NCBI GenBank assembly: GCA_903852495.1
Contig: CAINRC010000104.1
Span: 1-36,080, forward strand
Direction: 5' to 3'
Length of the DNA stretch: 36,080 nt
Source of the DNA: an uncultured Geobacteraceae bacterium
GTDB lineage: Bacteria > Desulfobacterota > Desulfuromonadia > Geobacterales > Pseudopelobacteraceae
A model generated the notes under the pieces. The model was not told the origin of the DNA. It saw nothing but the letters and a program-made list of their open reading frames with translations, and did no database searches. A program made the translations under genes and the position numbers. Shown here piece after piece: positions 8,471 through 17,291 of the stretch (position 1 is the first letter of the stretch; every line of letters begins with the position of its first letter).

Positions 8471-9529
8471 CTATGTAAAATGGTTGAAACCTTCTGTTTG
8501 AGCGGTGTAGTGACTGCCGTCGCAAGTGACAGCGGTCACCCCCGGGGAGCGCGTCACTATACCAATACGTGTCACCGCAATGCCACACTTTTTCATGCAG
8601 TCGACGATTTTTTCGCGGCTGGAGGCCTGGGCAGTGAAGCAGAGCTCATAATCTTCGCCCCCGGAAAGCACCAACTGGTACGGTACAGCGGACAAGTGTG
8701 CCGTGTGAGAGAGGAAAGTTGCGGATAGCGGGAGATCGGCAAGAGTGATGCGGCCGCCGACGCCGGACTGTTCGGCAATATGGCCGAAATCTGCCAGAAT
8801 ACCGTCACTGATATCAATCATGGCGGTGATTACACCGGCTTCAGCCAGCGCCAAAGCAGCCGATACCCGTGGGGTGGGGTCAAGCAGGCGGTTCAGCAGA
8901 AATCCGACCTCTTCGACTCCCGAATTCCTGGGGTCAGATGATCGGCCGGGATGTCCTTCCGCCAGCCGCAGGCCAAGCGCCGCATCCCCCAGCGTACCGG
9001 TAACCCAGATATCGTTGTCCGGCAGCGCACCGCTACGCCGGATAATCCGTTCGGGGAGCTGTTCACCCATAATGGTCACGGAGACCGTCAACCCGGAACG
9101 TGACGAGCAGGTATCTCCGCCGATCAGGGTAACACCATGCTCTGCCGCCATTGCCAGAAAACCGCGCATAAATTCATCAACAAAATCAAGGTTGCTGTCC
9201 GGGGGGATTGCCAGGGAAAGGAGTGCCCAGCGCGGTATACCGCCCATGGCAGCGACATCGGAAATACTGACCGCAAGGGATTTCCGGCCCAAACGATAGG
9301 GGTCATGCCAACTGCGGCGGAAATGCACACCTTCCAGCAGCATATCGGTTGAGGTCAGCAACTGCATACCGGGCGAAAGGGTTGTTACCGCAGCATCGTC
9401 ACCAATGCCGGTCACCACACCTTCACCGGAACAGACGCCGGAGGCAATGCGTGCAATAAGGCCAAATTCGCCAAGGGTGGCAAGAGCGGTAGCTGAAGGA
9501 GAGGTCAATGTCGAGTCGTTTCTGTGCAT
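8471..9529 (-). CDS. thiL: thiamine-monophosphate kinase
   Basis: ThiL phosphorylates thiamine monophosphate to thiamine diphosphate, the cofactor of the transketolase encoded next. The 352-residue AIR-synthase-like protein has GIGDDAAV (42-48), STDMLLEGVHF (D62), SISDVAAMGG (D91), LIGGDTCSS and MIDISDGILADFGH, the metal- and nucleotide-binding signatures of the family. It leads the leftward thiL-tkt-crp-aroF cluster and has its own promoter at 9581-9608. The ribosome site before the ATG is weak. Confidence 0.94.
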   Translation of the reverse strand: MHRNDSTLTSPSATALATLGEFGLIARIASGVCSGEGVVTGIGDDAAVTTLSPGMQLLTSTDMLLEGVHFRRSWHDPYRLGRKSLAVSISDVAAMGGIPRWALLSLAIPPDSNLDFVDEFMRGFLAMAAEHGVTLIGGDTCSSRSGLTVSVTIMGEQLPERIIRRSGALPDNDIWVTGTLGDAALGLRLAEGHPGRSSDPRNSGVEEVGFLLNRLLDPTPRVSAALALAEAGVITAMIDISDGILADFGHIAEQSGVGGRITLADLPLSATFLSHTAHLSAVPYQLVLSGGEDYELCFTAQASSREKIVDCMKKCGIAVTRIGIVTRSPGVTAVTCDGSHYTAQTEGFNHFT

Positions 9530-9580
9530 ATCCGGAATGTGTGGAAAACGGGTTTCAGTTCACTTGAAAAAGCGGTTTAC

Positions 9581-9608
9581 ATTGTAGCCTACCGGGCTTT
9601 AATGGCAA
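9581..9608 (-). promoter_or_regulatory. sigma70 promoter for the thiL-tkt cluster
   Basis: On the minus strand TTGCCA (9603-9608) is followed after 16 bases by TACAAT (9581-9586). Both hexamers match five of six consensus bases. The predicted start lies about 45 bases before the thiL ATG. Confidence 0.6.
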
Positions 9609-9721
9609 GCAAAAACCATCGTCTGGCGGCGTTAAATAATGTTGCAACGACCGAACTGATATGCTAGCTTTCACGCGCTTGCAGATAGCATGTACCGTTG
9701 AACACTAAAAAGGAGATTTAC

Positions 9722-10675
9722 GTGAAAATCACTACAACAACAAAACTGCTTACCGCCGCCCTTTGTGTGGCTGCACTTATCGGCTGTCAGGGCGGCTCCA
9801 CTTCCGGCGGAGCAAAAACTGAGGGAAAAAAAGAGGGAAAGGTACTTGCTGAAGTTAATGGCAGCAGTATCACCACCGGAGATTTTGACCGCGAGCTGAA
9901 AAATCTGCCCGAATACCTGAAAACGATGGCAGATACCCCCCAGGGGCGCAAAGAGATGCTGGACACGATGGTTATTCGTGAACTGATTTTGCAGCAGGCT
10001 TCTAAAGATGGACTCGATAAAGGTGCCGAGATCGAGGACAAGCTGCAGGAACTGAGAAAGCGTCTGGTTGTGGAATCGTTCCTCAAGAAGAAGGTCGAGG
10101 CTGAATCAAAGGTTTCCGATGAGGACATGAAAAAGTTTTATGAGCAGAACAAGGACAAGTTCAAATCCGGCGAGCAGATCAAAGCCAGCCACATTCTGGT
10201 AAAAACTGAAAAAGAGGCAAAAGAGGTTCTGGCCAAGCTTAAAGCGGGCGGTAATTTCGAGGAACTGGCCAAGAAAAGTTCTGTTGACTCTTCCGCCGCC
10301 AAAGGCGGGGATCTTGGTTGGTTCGGCAAGGGGAGCATGGTGCCGGCTTTCGAGAAAGCAGCCCTCGCCCTTAAAGATGGACAGATTTCGGATGTGGTCA
10401 AATCTGATTTTGGTTTTCACATCATCAAGCTGACCGGTAAACGTGCTGCCGGTATCCGCCCCTTTGACGAGGTAAAAGAACAGATCAAAGGTGCTATTAT
10501 GCCGACCAAACAGCAGGAAGTTTTCCAGAAAATCAAGGAAGACCTGAAAAAAACAGCCAAGATTTCGATCAAGGAAGATGTTTTGAACGGCGCTGGAGAG
10601 AAGAAGGAAGAGCCGAAAACCGAAGATAAGAAACCGGCTGAAACCCCCAAGCCGGCAGCTCCCGAAAAAAAATAA
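9722..10675 (+). CDS. lipoprotein parvulin-type peptidyl-prolyl isomerase
   Basis: A 317-residue exported foldase. The N-terminus is a lipoprotein signal with lipobox LIGC (Cys22), followed by a Gly/Lys linker, a SurA_N/trigger-factor-like helical chaperone region (~residues 40-140) and one parvulin domain (~145-240: IKASHILVKTEKEA, GGDLGWFGKGSMVPAFEKAA, FGFHIIKLTGKR). A Lys/Glu/Pro-rich tail ends the protein. It should catalyse cis-trans proline isomerisation in the periplasm, tethered to a membrane. GTG at 9722 is the start because AAGGAG (9710-9715) precedes it and the lipobox then sits correctly; an in-frame TTG lies at 9698. A second such gene follows, separated by a terminator-like hairpin. 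Confidence 0.9.
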   Translation: MKITTTTKLLTAALCVAALIGCQGGSTSGGAKTEGKKEGKVLAEVNGSSITTGDFDRELKNLPEYLKTMADTPQGRKEMLDTMVIRELILQQASKDGLDKGAEIEDKLQELRKRLVVESFLKKKVEAESKVSDEDMKKFYEQNKDKFKSGEQIKASHILVKTEKEAKEVLAKLKAGGNFEELAKKSSVDSSAAKGGDLGWFGKGSMVPAFEKAALALKDGQISDVVKSDFGFHIIKLTGKRAAGIRPFDEVKEQIKGAIMPTKQQEVFQKIKEDLKKTAKISIKEDVLNGAGEKKEEPKTEDKKPAETPKPAAPEKK

Positions 10676-10707
10676 CGGCCGTCAGGCCTGGCAGACTTTG
10701 AACAGAT

Positions 10708-10746
10708 AAAACCGGAAGTGCGGGACCAGTTCCCCCTTCCGGTTTT
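10708..10746 (+). terminator. terminator or attenuator between the two isomerase genes
   Basis: AAAACCGGAAG (10708-10718) and CTTCCGGTTTT (10736-10746) are exact inverted repeats around a 17-base loop that can form a short inner GGGA/TCCC stem. The T-run is only four bases, so read-through into the second gene is likely. Confidence 0.6.
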
Positions 10747-10774
10747 GACATCTACCGAAGAAAAGAGTTCACCT

Positions 10775-11848
10775 ATGAAGTACCATACTTTTACCACAGC
10801 GATAGTAACATTAGCCCTGCTCATGGCGGGTGGTTGCGCCGGCACCGATGCAGTTGTCACCAGTGAGCCGGCGGCAGCGACCGTGAAGGCAACCCTGCCC
10901 CCCGCCCCACAGGCCGTACCCGCTAAACCGAAAAACATAACCAATGCCATTGTTGCCATTGTCAACGATGACATTATCACCCTTCATGACATCAACCGGG
11001 AAGCGCAGCCGGCAATCGCTGAGGCGGAAAAGAAAGCCGCTCTTGACGATGCCGCCCGAAGCCGCCTTCGCCGTGCTGCCCTTGACCGCCTGATTGAAAA
11101 GCGGCTGACCGAGCAGAAGATCAAGGAACTGAGTATTCGCGTGTCTGACGAAGAACTCCGCCAGGCGATTGAGGATGTGCAGAAACAGAACAATATCACC
11201 ACCCAGGAGGCTTTGGTAGCAGCTCTGACAGTCCAGGGCCTCACCTATGAACAGTATCGCGCCCGGCTTCAGGAGCAGATTGAAAAGCTGAAACTGGTAA
11301 GCATGGAAGTCCGCGCCAAAATACAGGTGGGTGAGTCCGAGATGCGCGATTACTACACCGCAAACCTGGCCAAGTACTCCGAAGAGGAAAGCTTCCGCGC
11401 CCGGCATATTTTCTTTAAAACCGGCGCAAAAGCTTCTCCGGAGGAGATACAGCAGGCCAAGAGCACCGCTCTATTGGTTTTGGCTGACGCCAAGGGGGAC
11501 AAAGATTTTGCCGAGCTGGCAAAAAAATTCTCCCAGGATCCGGCCGCCAGAAAAGACGGCGGTGATCTGGGCAGCTTCAAAAAAGGTGATATGCAGCCGG
11601 AGCTGGAAAAAACTATCCTCTCTCTGAAACCGGGTGAGGTCAGTGATCTGGTGTCAACGCCGATCGGCTTTCACATTATCAAGCTTGAGGTACGGACGCC
11701 TGGCACATCCAGATCGTTTGACAGCGTCAAAGGGGATATTGAAGAAATTCTCTACCGCGTCAAATCGGAAGAACGCTTCAACCAATGGGCAAAAGACCTG
11801 CGGGGCAAAGCCACCATCGTTATCAGGGAACTTGAGCCACCACTGTAA
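10775..11848 (+). CDS. SurA-like lipoprotein peptidyl-prolyl isomerase
   Basis: A 357-residue relative of SurA, the periplasmic chaperone for outer-membrane proteins. The signal peptide ends MAGGC (Cys21), probably a lipoprotein although the lipobox is not ideal. The SurA_N domain covers ~55-200 (IVAIVNDDIITLHDINREAQP, ALDRLIEKRLTEQKIKEL). A single parvulin domain covers ~215-320 (FRARHIFFKTGAKASPEE, GGDLGSFKKGDMQPELEKTI, IGFHIIKLEVRT). E. coli SurA has two parvulin domains; this one has one. The ATG at 10775 gives the signal peptide; a longer frame from 10718 would overlap the hairpin. Confidence 0.9.
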   Translation: MKYHTFTTAIVTLALLMAGGCAGTDAVVTSEPAAATVKATLPPAPQAVPAKPKNITNAIVAIVNDDIITLHDINREAQPAIAEAEKKAALDDAARSRLRRAALDRLIEKRLTEQKIKELSIRVSDEELRQAIEDVQKQNNITTQEALVAALTVQGLTYEQYRARLQEQIEKLKLVSMEVRAKIQVGESEMRDYYTANLAKYSEEESFRARHIFFKTGAKASPEEIQQAKSTALLVLADAKGDKDFAELAKKFSQDPAARKDGGDLGSFKKGDMQPELEKTILSLKPGEVSDLVSTPIGFHIIKLEVRTPGTSRSFDSVKGDIEEILYRVKSEERFNQWAKDLRGKATIVIRELEPPL

Positions 11849-11864
11849 CCAACCGGAATTGAAC

Positions 11865-11905
11865 AAAAAAAACCGCTCACCCGAAACCGGGGAGCGGTTT
11901 TTTTT
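11865..11905. terminator. bidirectional intrinsic terminator
   Basis: Eight A plus CCGCTC (11865-11878) and GAGCGG plus eight T (11892-11905) are exact inverted repeats, with a CCCG/CGGG mini-stem in the loop. It separates the rightward surA-like gene from the leftward receiver-like gene and can serve both. Confidence 0.92.
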
Positions 11906-11925
11906 CAATACCTCTCCAAATCCAC

Positions 11926-12666
11926 CTACTCCTTGCGGCGCAGATAACCGAGAAACTCCTCACAGGAAAGCTGCTCTTTTCTAACCAGGTGAACGATCTC
12001 CCTGCTCATGGCCAGTTTTTCCCCGCTTTTCATAGTTTCCTTCAGCAGCACGAACAATGGCGTGTTACTGCTGAACGTGTTCAGGCGAAGCCGTTCCTGC
12101 AGCTCGAAGGCCGACATATCCGGCAGCATCTGACTTGAGAATATCATATACACCGGATGAATCGACGACAGGGCCAGGGCCTCTTTTCCGGTATACCCTT
12201 TTACGACTTCGAAACCGAGCGCTTCCACAACATGGGAGATTTTATCTTCACCTGACCGGGAAACAACCATGGATTGCAAATCCCAGGTTTCAGCCTCTTC
12301 CGTCAACCCGTACACCGCCATACGATCCTGTAAATGCTGTGCATCAATCGGCAGCGTGAAAAAGCCGGCAACCGGGAATACACCGCCGACCTTCCCCTTT
12401 TCGCTCAAAAACACCGGCAGCACCGGAATATTCCAGGTAGCGGGAGAGTTTTTGATTTTCAGCAGTTCGCCCCAGCCGTCATTGGAAAAGGGAGAGATAT
12501 CGAGCACAACCCCCAACGGCCGCCCGGCTTCAAGCTCGTCGTACCGCCCCATGCGGCAGACATAGCCACCCGCTTCAAGGTACGAAGAAAGCACGGTTTC
12601 GCGCCCCTCCCCGGGATTGACACCCAATATCCAGATATCCTTGCGTAATTCGGTGTTCTCTGCCAT
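11926..12666 (-). CDS. degenerate double response-regulator receiver protein
   Basis: A 246-residue protein that reads as two receiver-like (CheY-fold) domains and no output domain. Domain 1 (~10-120) keeps an aspartate at the phosphoacceptor place (VVLDIS, D56) but lacks the acidic DD pair (ILGVNPGEG) and has L for the conserved lysine (FFTLPID). Domain 2 (~130-246) has serines where the phosphoacceptor should be (YMIFSSQMLPDMSAFEL). Neither looks like a normal phosphorylated switch, so a protein-interaction role is more likely. The ATG at 12666 was chosen because GGGAG lies just upstream. It follows hldE by 75 bases on the same strand. Assignment to the receiver fold is by pattern and moderately sure. 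Confidence 0.65.
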   Translation of the reverse strand: MAENTELRKDIWILGVNPGEGRETVLSSYLEAGGYVCRMGRYDELEAGRPLGVVLDISPFSNDGWGELLKIKNSPATWNIPVLPVFLSEKGKVGGVFPVAGFFTLPIDAQHLQDRMAVYGLTEEAETWDLQSMVVSRSGEDKISHVVEALGFEVVKGYTGKEALALSSIHPVYMIFSSQMLPDMSAFELQERLRLNTFSSNTPLFVLLKETMKSGEKLAMSREIVHLVRKEQLSCEEFLGYLRRKE

Positions 12667-12741
12667 AGCCGCTCCCGCCTGAAAGCATTGATCAAAATAA
12701 AATGTCATCGTACCGGAAAAACAGTGCCTGAAAAACGGGGG

Positions 12742-14214
12742 TTACTCGACCGAATAAAGTTCGAGTACCCTTTCAATTATGTTTGTCGTTGATTTACCAT
12801 CCACAAAGGTGACTAATTCCACCCGGCCGCCGTACGCTTCCACCACGTCTCTTCCGACCACACCATCCAGCGAGTAATCGCCTCCTTTGGCGAGAACGAG
12901 TGGTTTGAGGGCCGTAATCAGATTCAGAGGGGTATCTTCGTCAAAAATAACGACATAATCGATACAATCAAGGGCGGCAAGAAGATGGGCCCGTTCATCC
13001 TGATCGATCAAGGGGCGTTTTGCCCCCTTCAGCCGGCGGACAGAGGCATCACTGTTCAGCCCCAGAATCAGTAAATCTCCGAGGTTTCGCGCTTTCTGCA
13101 AATACTTCACATGGCCGGCGTGCAGCAGATCAAAGCAGCCGTTAGTAAAAACAATACGCTTACCCCTGCCCTTTTCGGCGGCAATCAGAGGCGCCAGCAC
13201 GTCCAGACTCTTTATTTTAGTATGGCTGTCCTTGTGGTCCAGCGACACGGCATCAATAATTTCCTGCGGGGTGACGACCGATGTCCCCAGTTTGCCAACG
13301 GCAATACCTGCTGCAACATTTGCCAGCCGGGCCGCTTCGGCCATGCTGAAGCCGGAAGCGATGCCGACAGCAAGTGCTGCAAGCACCGTATCTCCGGCGC
13401 CCGAAACATCAAACACCTCACGGGCCACCGTCGGTATATGGACAACATCGCCATCCTTTGAAAAGAGCGACATCCCCTCTTCGCTGCGGGTGATGAGCAG
13501 ATGCTGCAAACCGACACCCTTCATGATAACGGCTCCGGCCTGTGCCAGCGATGCGGTATCTGTGATGGGGATTCCGGTCGCCGCTTCCGCTTCCTTACGG
13601 TTCGGCGTCAGCAGCGTCGCCCCGCCGTAGCGGGTAAAATCAGTTCCCTTCGGATCGACCAGAACCGGAATACCGACTGCGGAAGCTGCCGAGATTGCCG
13701 CTGCAATAACGGCCGGGGTCAGCACCCCCTTGTTGTAATCGGAAAGCACAACCACCGAATATTCGCACACGTGGGCCGCTATCCAGAGGCAGAGCTGCTG
13801 TTCAACGGCAGCCGGAAGCGCATTCCTCGACTCCCTGTCAATACGCACTATCTGCTGATGTGACGCGACAACTCTCGTCTTGCGACTGGTGCGACGTTCC
13901 GGGTCCTGAAAAATTGCTCTGGTATCAATATGGTGATGGCAGAACTGCCCCAGCAGCTCCCGCCCGTTCTGGTCGTCACCCACAACGGAACAGACCGAAA
14001 CCTGTGCCCCCAGCGCCGCCAGATTGTGCACCACGTTGCCGGCCCCGCCCAGACGGAGTTCCTCACGGATAACATCAACAACCTGCACCGGTGCTTCCGG
14101 AGAAATGCGATCGGCACGGCCCCACAGATACTCATCCAGCATCAGGTCACCGATAACAAGACTCCTGATTTCAGCACTATGGGCAAAAAGTTTTTCAACA
14201 ACGGTCCGGTCCAT
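12742..14214 (-). CDS. hldE: bifunctional heptose-7-P kinase / ADP-heptose synthase
   Basis: HldE (RfaE) phosphorylates D-glycero-beta-D-manno-heptose 7-phosphate and adenylylates the 1-phosphate, making ADP-heptose for the LPS inner core. The 490-residue protein has an N-terminal ribokinase-type domain (GGAGNVVHNLAALG; GAGDT catalytic motif near residue 270). The C-terminal cytidylyltransferase-type domain has FTNGCFDLLHAGHVKYL near 355-370, containing the HxGH motif, and ends KSTTNIIERVLELY. The start at 14214 follows GAGGAGG and agrees with the family N-terminus. The gene starts 22 bases after gmhA, which supplies its substrate. Confidence 0.96.
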   Translation of the reverse strand: MDRTVVEKLFAHSAEIRSLVIGDLMLDEYLWGRADRISPEAPVQVVDVIREELRLGGAGNVVHNLAALGAQVSVCSVVGDDQNGRELLGQFCHHHIDTRAIFQDPERRTSRKTRVVASHQQIVRIDRESRNALPAAVEQQLCLWIAAHVCEYSVVVLSDYNKGVLTPAVIAAAISAASAVGIPVLVDPKGTDFTRYGGATLLTPNRKEAEAATGIPITDTASLAQAGAVIMKGVGLQHLLITRSEEGMSLFSKDGDVVHIPTVAREVFDVSGAGDTVLAALAVGIASGFSMAEAARLANVAAGIAVGKLGTSVVTPQEIIDAVSLDHKDSHTKIKSLDVLAPLIAAEKGRGKRIVFTNGCFDLLHAGHVKYLQKARNLGDLLILGLNSDASVRRLKGAKRPLIDQDERAHLLAALDCIDYVVIFDEDTPLNLITALKPLVLAKGGDYSLDGVVGRDVVEAYGGRVELVTFVDGKSTTNIIERVLELYSVE

Positions 14215-14236
14215 ACGCCCTCCTCGGCGGAAATAA

Positions 14237-14806
14237 TCAGGAAAACATCTTCTTTTCGAGCAGGTCACAGACGATATGGATGATGGTGATATGCCCTTCC
14301 TGAACACGGGGGGTATCGTTGGTCGGCACAATCAGCGCCAGGTCACAGGCGTCCTTGATGCAGCCGCCATCCTTGCCGAGCAGGCCAATGGTGCGGCACC
14401 CTTTTTCCCGGGCCAGACCCAACGCCTGCATCACATTGGGAGAGTTGCCGCTGGTCGAAATTCCGACAACCAGATCCCCCGATACGGCCAATGCCTCAAT
14501 CTGACGCGTGAATACCATGTCAAAACCGTAGTCATTGCCTATTGCGGTCAGAATGGACGTGTCGGTGGAAAGGGCAATCGCCGGCAAGCCCCGTCGTTCC
14601 ATCTTGAAACGCCCCACGATTTCTGCCACAAAATGCTGGGCATCGGCAGCAGAGCCGCCATTTCCCATCACCAGCAGTTTACCGCCATGCTCGAAAGTTT
14701 CCACCAGTAGCGTCACCATTTCGGCAATTTTTGGGGACAATTCCTGTTCAACCCGGGCGATGACCTCACGATGGGCCGCAAGTTGAGATGTGATTTCCGT
14801 TATCAT
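14237..14806 (-). CDS. gmhA: sedoheptulose-7-phosphate isomerase
   Basis: GmhA converts sedoheptulose 7-phosphate to D-glycero-D-manno-heptose 7-phosphate, the first step to ADP-heptose. The 189-residue SIS-domain protein has GNGGSAADAQHFVAEIVGRF, LSTDTSILTAIGNDYGFDMVF, GISTSGNSPNV and the C-terminal EGHITIIHIVCDLLE, which holds the usual His. The ATG at 14806 has GGGAGG upstream; the longer open frame lacks family similarity. It lies between the glycosyltransferase (25-base gap) and hldE (22-base gap), forming an LPS-core operon. Confidence 0.96.
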   Translation of the reverse strand: MITEITSQLAAHREVIARVEQELSPKIAEMVTLLVETFEHGGKLLVMGNGGSAADAQHFVAEIVGRFKMERRGLPAIALSTDTSILTAIGNDYGFDMVFTRQIEALAVSGDLVVGISTSGNSPNVMQALGLAREKGCRTIGLLGKDGGCIKDACDLALIVPTNDTPRVQEGHITIIHIVCDLLEKKMFS

Positions 14807-14831
14807 GGTTTTGCCTCCCAGAATAATCCGC

Positions 14832-15869
14832 TCAAGCGGTAGTACAGTCACGAATGCTGCCAGGCAGCTGGTCATACATGATGGCGCCGTCAAAACCGGG
14901 AATAGGAGCGCTGTTCTCACCCCGCACCGGAATCAGATCCGGTGAGCCGCTCTTCAGCGAGGCAACGGTACGCTGGAGATCCCGTAACGGAAAAAGAAGC
15001 GACAACTGATGCAGCTCAATACCGGTATGCAGACTATTCCACCCCATTTTTCGGAAAGCGGAATACTGACGGCGATGCAGAATCAGTGAAAAACGGTGCC
15101 CCTGACGGGCAGCATCCAGAATGGCTTCGACAGTGTCGCTTAGAGAGCCGGCGTCAACCCCGGCACCAAAATACACACAATAATGGCGAGTAATCCCCCA
15201 CCGGGATATGTACTCCGATCGGCTGTTACGCTTCATCTCTTCCCGGCGCTGAGCCGAACCGAACCGCTGCGCAGCGCTGCAGGGTAACGATACGGCCCCG
15301 GTGATGCAGGTGCGGTATCCATGGGAAGCAACACGCCGAATGTACTCTTTCAGGCACCACTCACTCTCTTCCATCTGTTCGTCAAACGCACCGACGATCA
15401 TACGCATCCCGGTCTGCACCAGAAGGGTCGAAAAAGACGCTGTGGAACTTTCCATGAGTATGCATCCCGAGGGTAGTGTCGACAGGCCGGGCAGATCCAC
15501 CCCGGTGAGCAGCGGTGAGACGATCCCGGCCCCGGTAGTTTCAGCTGCATTCACCAGAGCTTCCAGCCACCCTTCCCGCACGGAGACGTTCGGCCGGACG
15601 ATAACGGTATAATCGCTGTCAGAGCGAGCCAGCCCCATATTTATCGCAGCCACCAGCCCGACATTTCTTTCTGACTTGATAAACAGCCCCTGATCGCCAA
15701 GACGCTCGGAAAACTCCTCCAGCATCAGTTCTGTTTCACGACTGCTGCCATTGTCAACGATAACCAGACGCGCCCCGTGAGAGCAGGCAAGAATGGCCGC
15801 AAGGCAGGCACGTGACTCGAATGGGCTGTTCCAGATGGGAACAAGTATGTCAATTGTGGGGGAGGTCAT
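14832..15869 (-). CDS. family 2 glycosyltransferase
   Basis: A 345-residue GT-A fold protein (IDILVPIWNSPFESRACLAAIL; LVIVDNGSSRETELML; NVGLVAAINMGLARSDSDYTVIV). It probably transfers a sugar to LPS or another envelope glycan, since it directly precedes gmhA and hldE. At the place of the usual metal-binding acidic motif it reads RPNV (92-95), so metal binding may differ or the enzyme may use another residue. The ATG at 15869 begins the conserved domain, but no clear ribosome site precedes it and the frame stays open to 16085 inside mreB. A TACAAT at 15951-15956 (minus) is a possible -10. Donor and acceptor are unknown. Confidence 0.75.
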   Translation of the reverse strand: MTSPTIDILVPIWNSPFESRACLAAILACSHGARLVIVDNGSSRETELMLEEFSERLGDQGLFIKSERNVGLVAAINMGLARSDSDYTVIVRPNVSVREGWLEALVNAAETTGAGIVSPLLTGVDLPGLSTLPSGCILMESSTASFSTLLVQTGMRMIVGAFDEQMEESEWCLKEYIRRVASHGYRTCITGAVSLPCSAAQRFGSAQRREEMKRNSRSEYISRWGITRHYCVYFGAGVDAGSLSDTVEAILDAARQGHRFSLILHRRQYSAFRKMGWNSLHTGIELHQLSLLFPLRDLQRTVASLKSGSPDLIPVRGENSAPIPGFDGAIMYDQLPGSIRDCTTA

Positions 15870-16008
15870 AGCAGGTCTAAAACGGCTCTGCACCCAAGGG
15901 GTTCGACACACGTCACAAACTTCAGGGGGAGAGGAGGCAAAAAATGCTGCATTGTATCCAATTCCCCCCGCAGTTTTTTTGTACGCTGTACCGCTCTTGT
16001 GATGAAAA

Positions 16009-17052
16009 TCAGGATGAAATTGCGACGCGACGCAACAGGTCAAGCTCATCCAGAACAAGCCCGGACCCCAGGCAGACGCAGTCAAGCGGGTTTTCAGCGA
16101 TTAGCACCGGTACTTTGGTTACCTCGCGCAGCAGCAGGTCCAGGTTGCGCAGCAGGGCGCCCCCACCGGCCAGAAAAATCCCCTGGTCTACAATATCTGC
16201 TGCCAGCTCAGGCGGTGTTTTTTCCAGGCAGATCCTCACCGTATCAATAATGGCGTTCACCGCTTCTTTGAGCGCCTCACGAATTTCGTCCGAGTTGACC
16301 TTGATTGTTTTTGGAATGCCGGAAACCAGATCGCGCCCTTTGACTTCCATCTCCAGCGTTTCGGGACCCGGATACGCTTCGCCGATTTCTATTTTAATTT
16401 TTTCTGCCCATCGTTCGCCGATCTGCAGGTTGTATTTTTTACGAATGTACTGAACGATCGCCTCATCCATCTTGTCGCCCCCCATTCGTGTCGACTGCGC
16501 GTACACGATGCCGGCCAGGGAGATAACCGCAACTTCGGTAGTACCACCGCCGATATCGACAATCATGTTGCCGGATGCTTCGGTAATCGGTAGTCCGGCG
16601 CCGATAGCAGCCGCCATCGGTTCCTCGATCAGGTAAACTTCACGGGCTCCGGCAGACTCCGCCGATTCCTTGACCGCACGCTTTTCAACCTGGGTAATGC
16701 CGGACGGCACACAGATAACGATGCGGGGGCGGACAAGGGTCTTCCGGTTATGCACCTTATGGATGAAATAGCGGAGCATCTCCTCCGTTATGTCAAAGTC
16801 GGCGATAACACCGTCCTTCATGGGACGGATGGCGGTAATTGACCCGGGAGTACGCCCGAGCATCTGCTTCGCTTCCATACCGACCTTAAGTACCTTCTGC
16901 TGACCATTGGGCATTTTCTGCACAGCAACAACGGACGGCTCGCGAACCACGATCCCTTTTCCCTTGAGGTACACCAGAGTGTTGGCGGTGCCAAGGTCAA
17001 TGGCCAGGTCATTGGAGAACATCCCAAACAGATAATCAAACATTTTCAACAT
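16009..17052 (-). CDS. mreB: rod shape-determining protein MreB
   Basis: A bacterial actin homologue that forms membrane-bound filaments guiding lateral peptidoglycan synthesis. 347 residues, full length. ATP-site motifs are visible: phosphate-1 loop [15 protein letters not shown] (~17-31), phosphate-2 loop [15 protein letters not shown] (~164-178) and the adenosine motif [13 protein letters not shown] (~293-305). The N-terminal [11 protein letters not shown] is typical of Geobacter-type MreB. AAAGGA lies ten bases before the chosen ATG. mreC and mreD are not beside it in this window, and a glycosyltransferase gene follows. Confidence 0.97.
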   Translation of the reverse strand: MLKMFDYLFGMFSNDLAIDLGTANTLVYLKGKGIVVREPSVVAVQKMPNGQQKVLKVGMEAKQMLGRTPGSITAIRPMKDGVIADFDITEEMLRYFIHKVHNRKTLVRPRIVICVPSGITQVEKRAVKESAESAGAREVYLIEEPMAAAIGAGLPITEASGNMIVDIGGGTTEVAVISLAGIVYAQSTRMGGDKMDEAIVQYIRKKYNLQIGERWAEKIKIEIGEAYPGPETLEMEVKGRDLVSGIPKTIKVNSDEIREALKEAVNAIIDTVRICLEKTPPELAADIVDQGIFLAGGGALLRNLDLLLREVTKVPVLIAENPLDCVCLGSGLVLDELDLLRRVAISS

Positions 17053-17222
17053 TACGGTACGATCCTTTCAATACTCATTAATCAAGTGGGTAAAATGGCG
17101 TTGGAGAATACCAGAGTTGCAACCGGTAATGCAAGAAAGAATATGGGATAACCGTGATGCGCAGCCGTGCAGAAATCAGATTATCCGCAGTTCGCCCCGC
17201 TCACCCGGAACAAGCCGACTTC

Positions 17223-17251
17223 TTGACATTACGGCTTTATATCTGTAGTTT
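17223..17251 (+). promoter_or_regulatory. promoter for ileS-lspA
   Basis: A perfect TTGACA (17223-17228) with a 17-base spacer and a weak TAGTTT (17246-17251). The leader to the ileS ATG is only ~35 bases, so there is no room for a T-box or other large leader. Confidence 0.45.
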
Positions 17252-17291
17252 GGTGCAGTTTTAACGAACCAGGATCGGAGACAGCACCCCC

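Noticed and set aside
10745..10773. A perfect TTGACA just before the SurA-like gene as a promoter.
   Set aside because: The bases 17 positions downstream (TTCACC) do not resemble a -10 element, and the hexamer overlaps the 3' arm of the hairpin.
15870..16085. A 72-codon N-terminal extension of the glycosyltransferase overlapping mreB.
   Set aside because: The extension has no glycosyltransferase similarity and the conserved fold begins right after the ATG at 15869.
17053..17291. A T-box or other leader for ileS.
   Set aside because: The likely promoter leaves only ~35 bases of leader, and no T-box sequence or tRNA-like stem was found.
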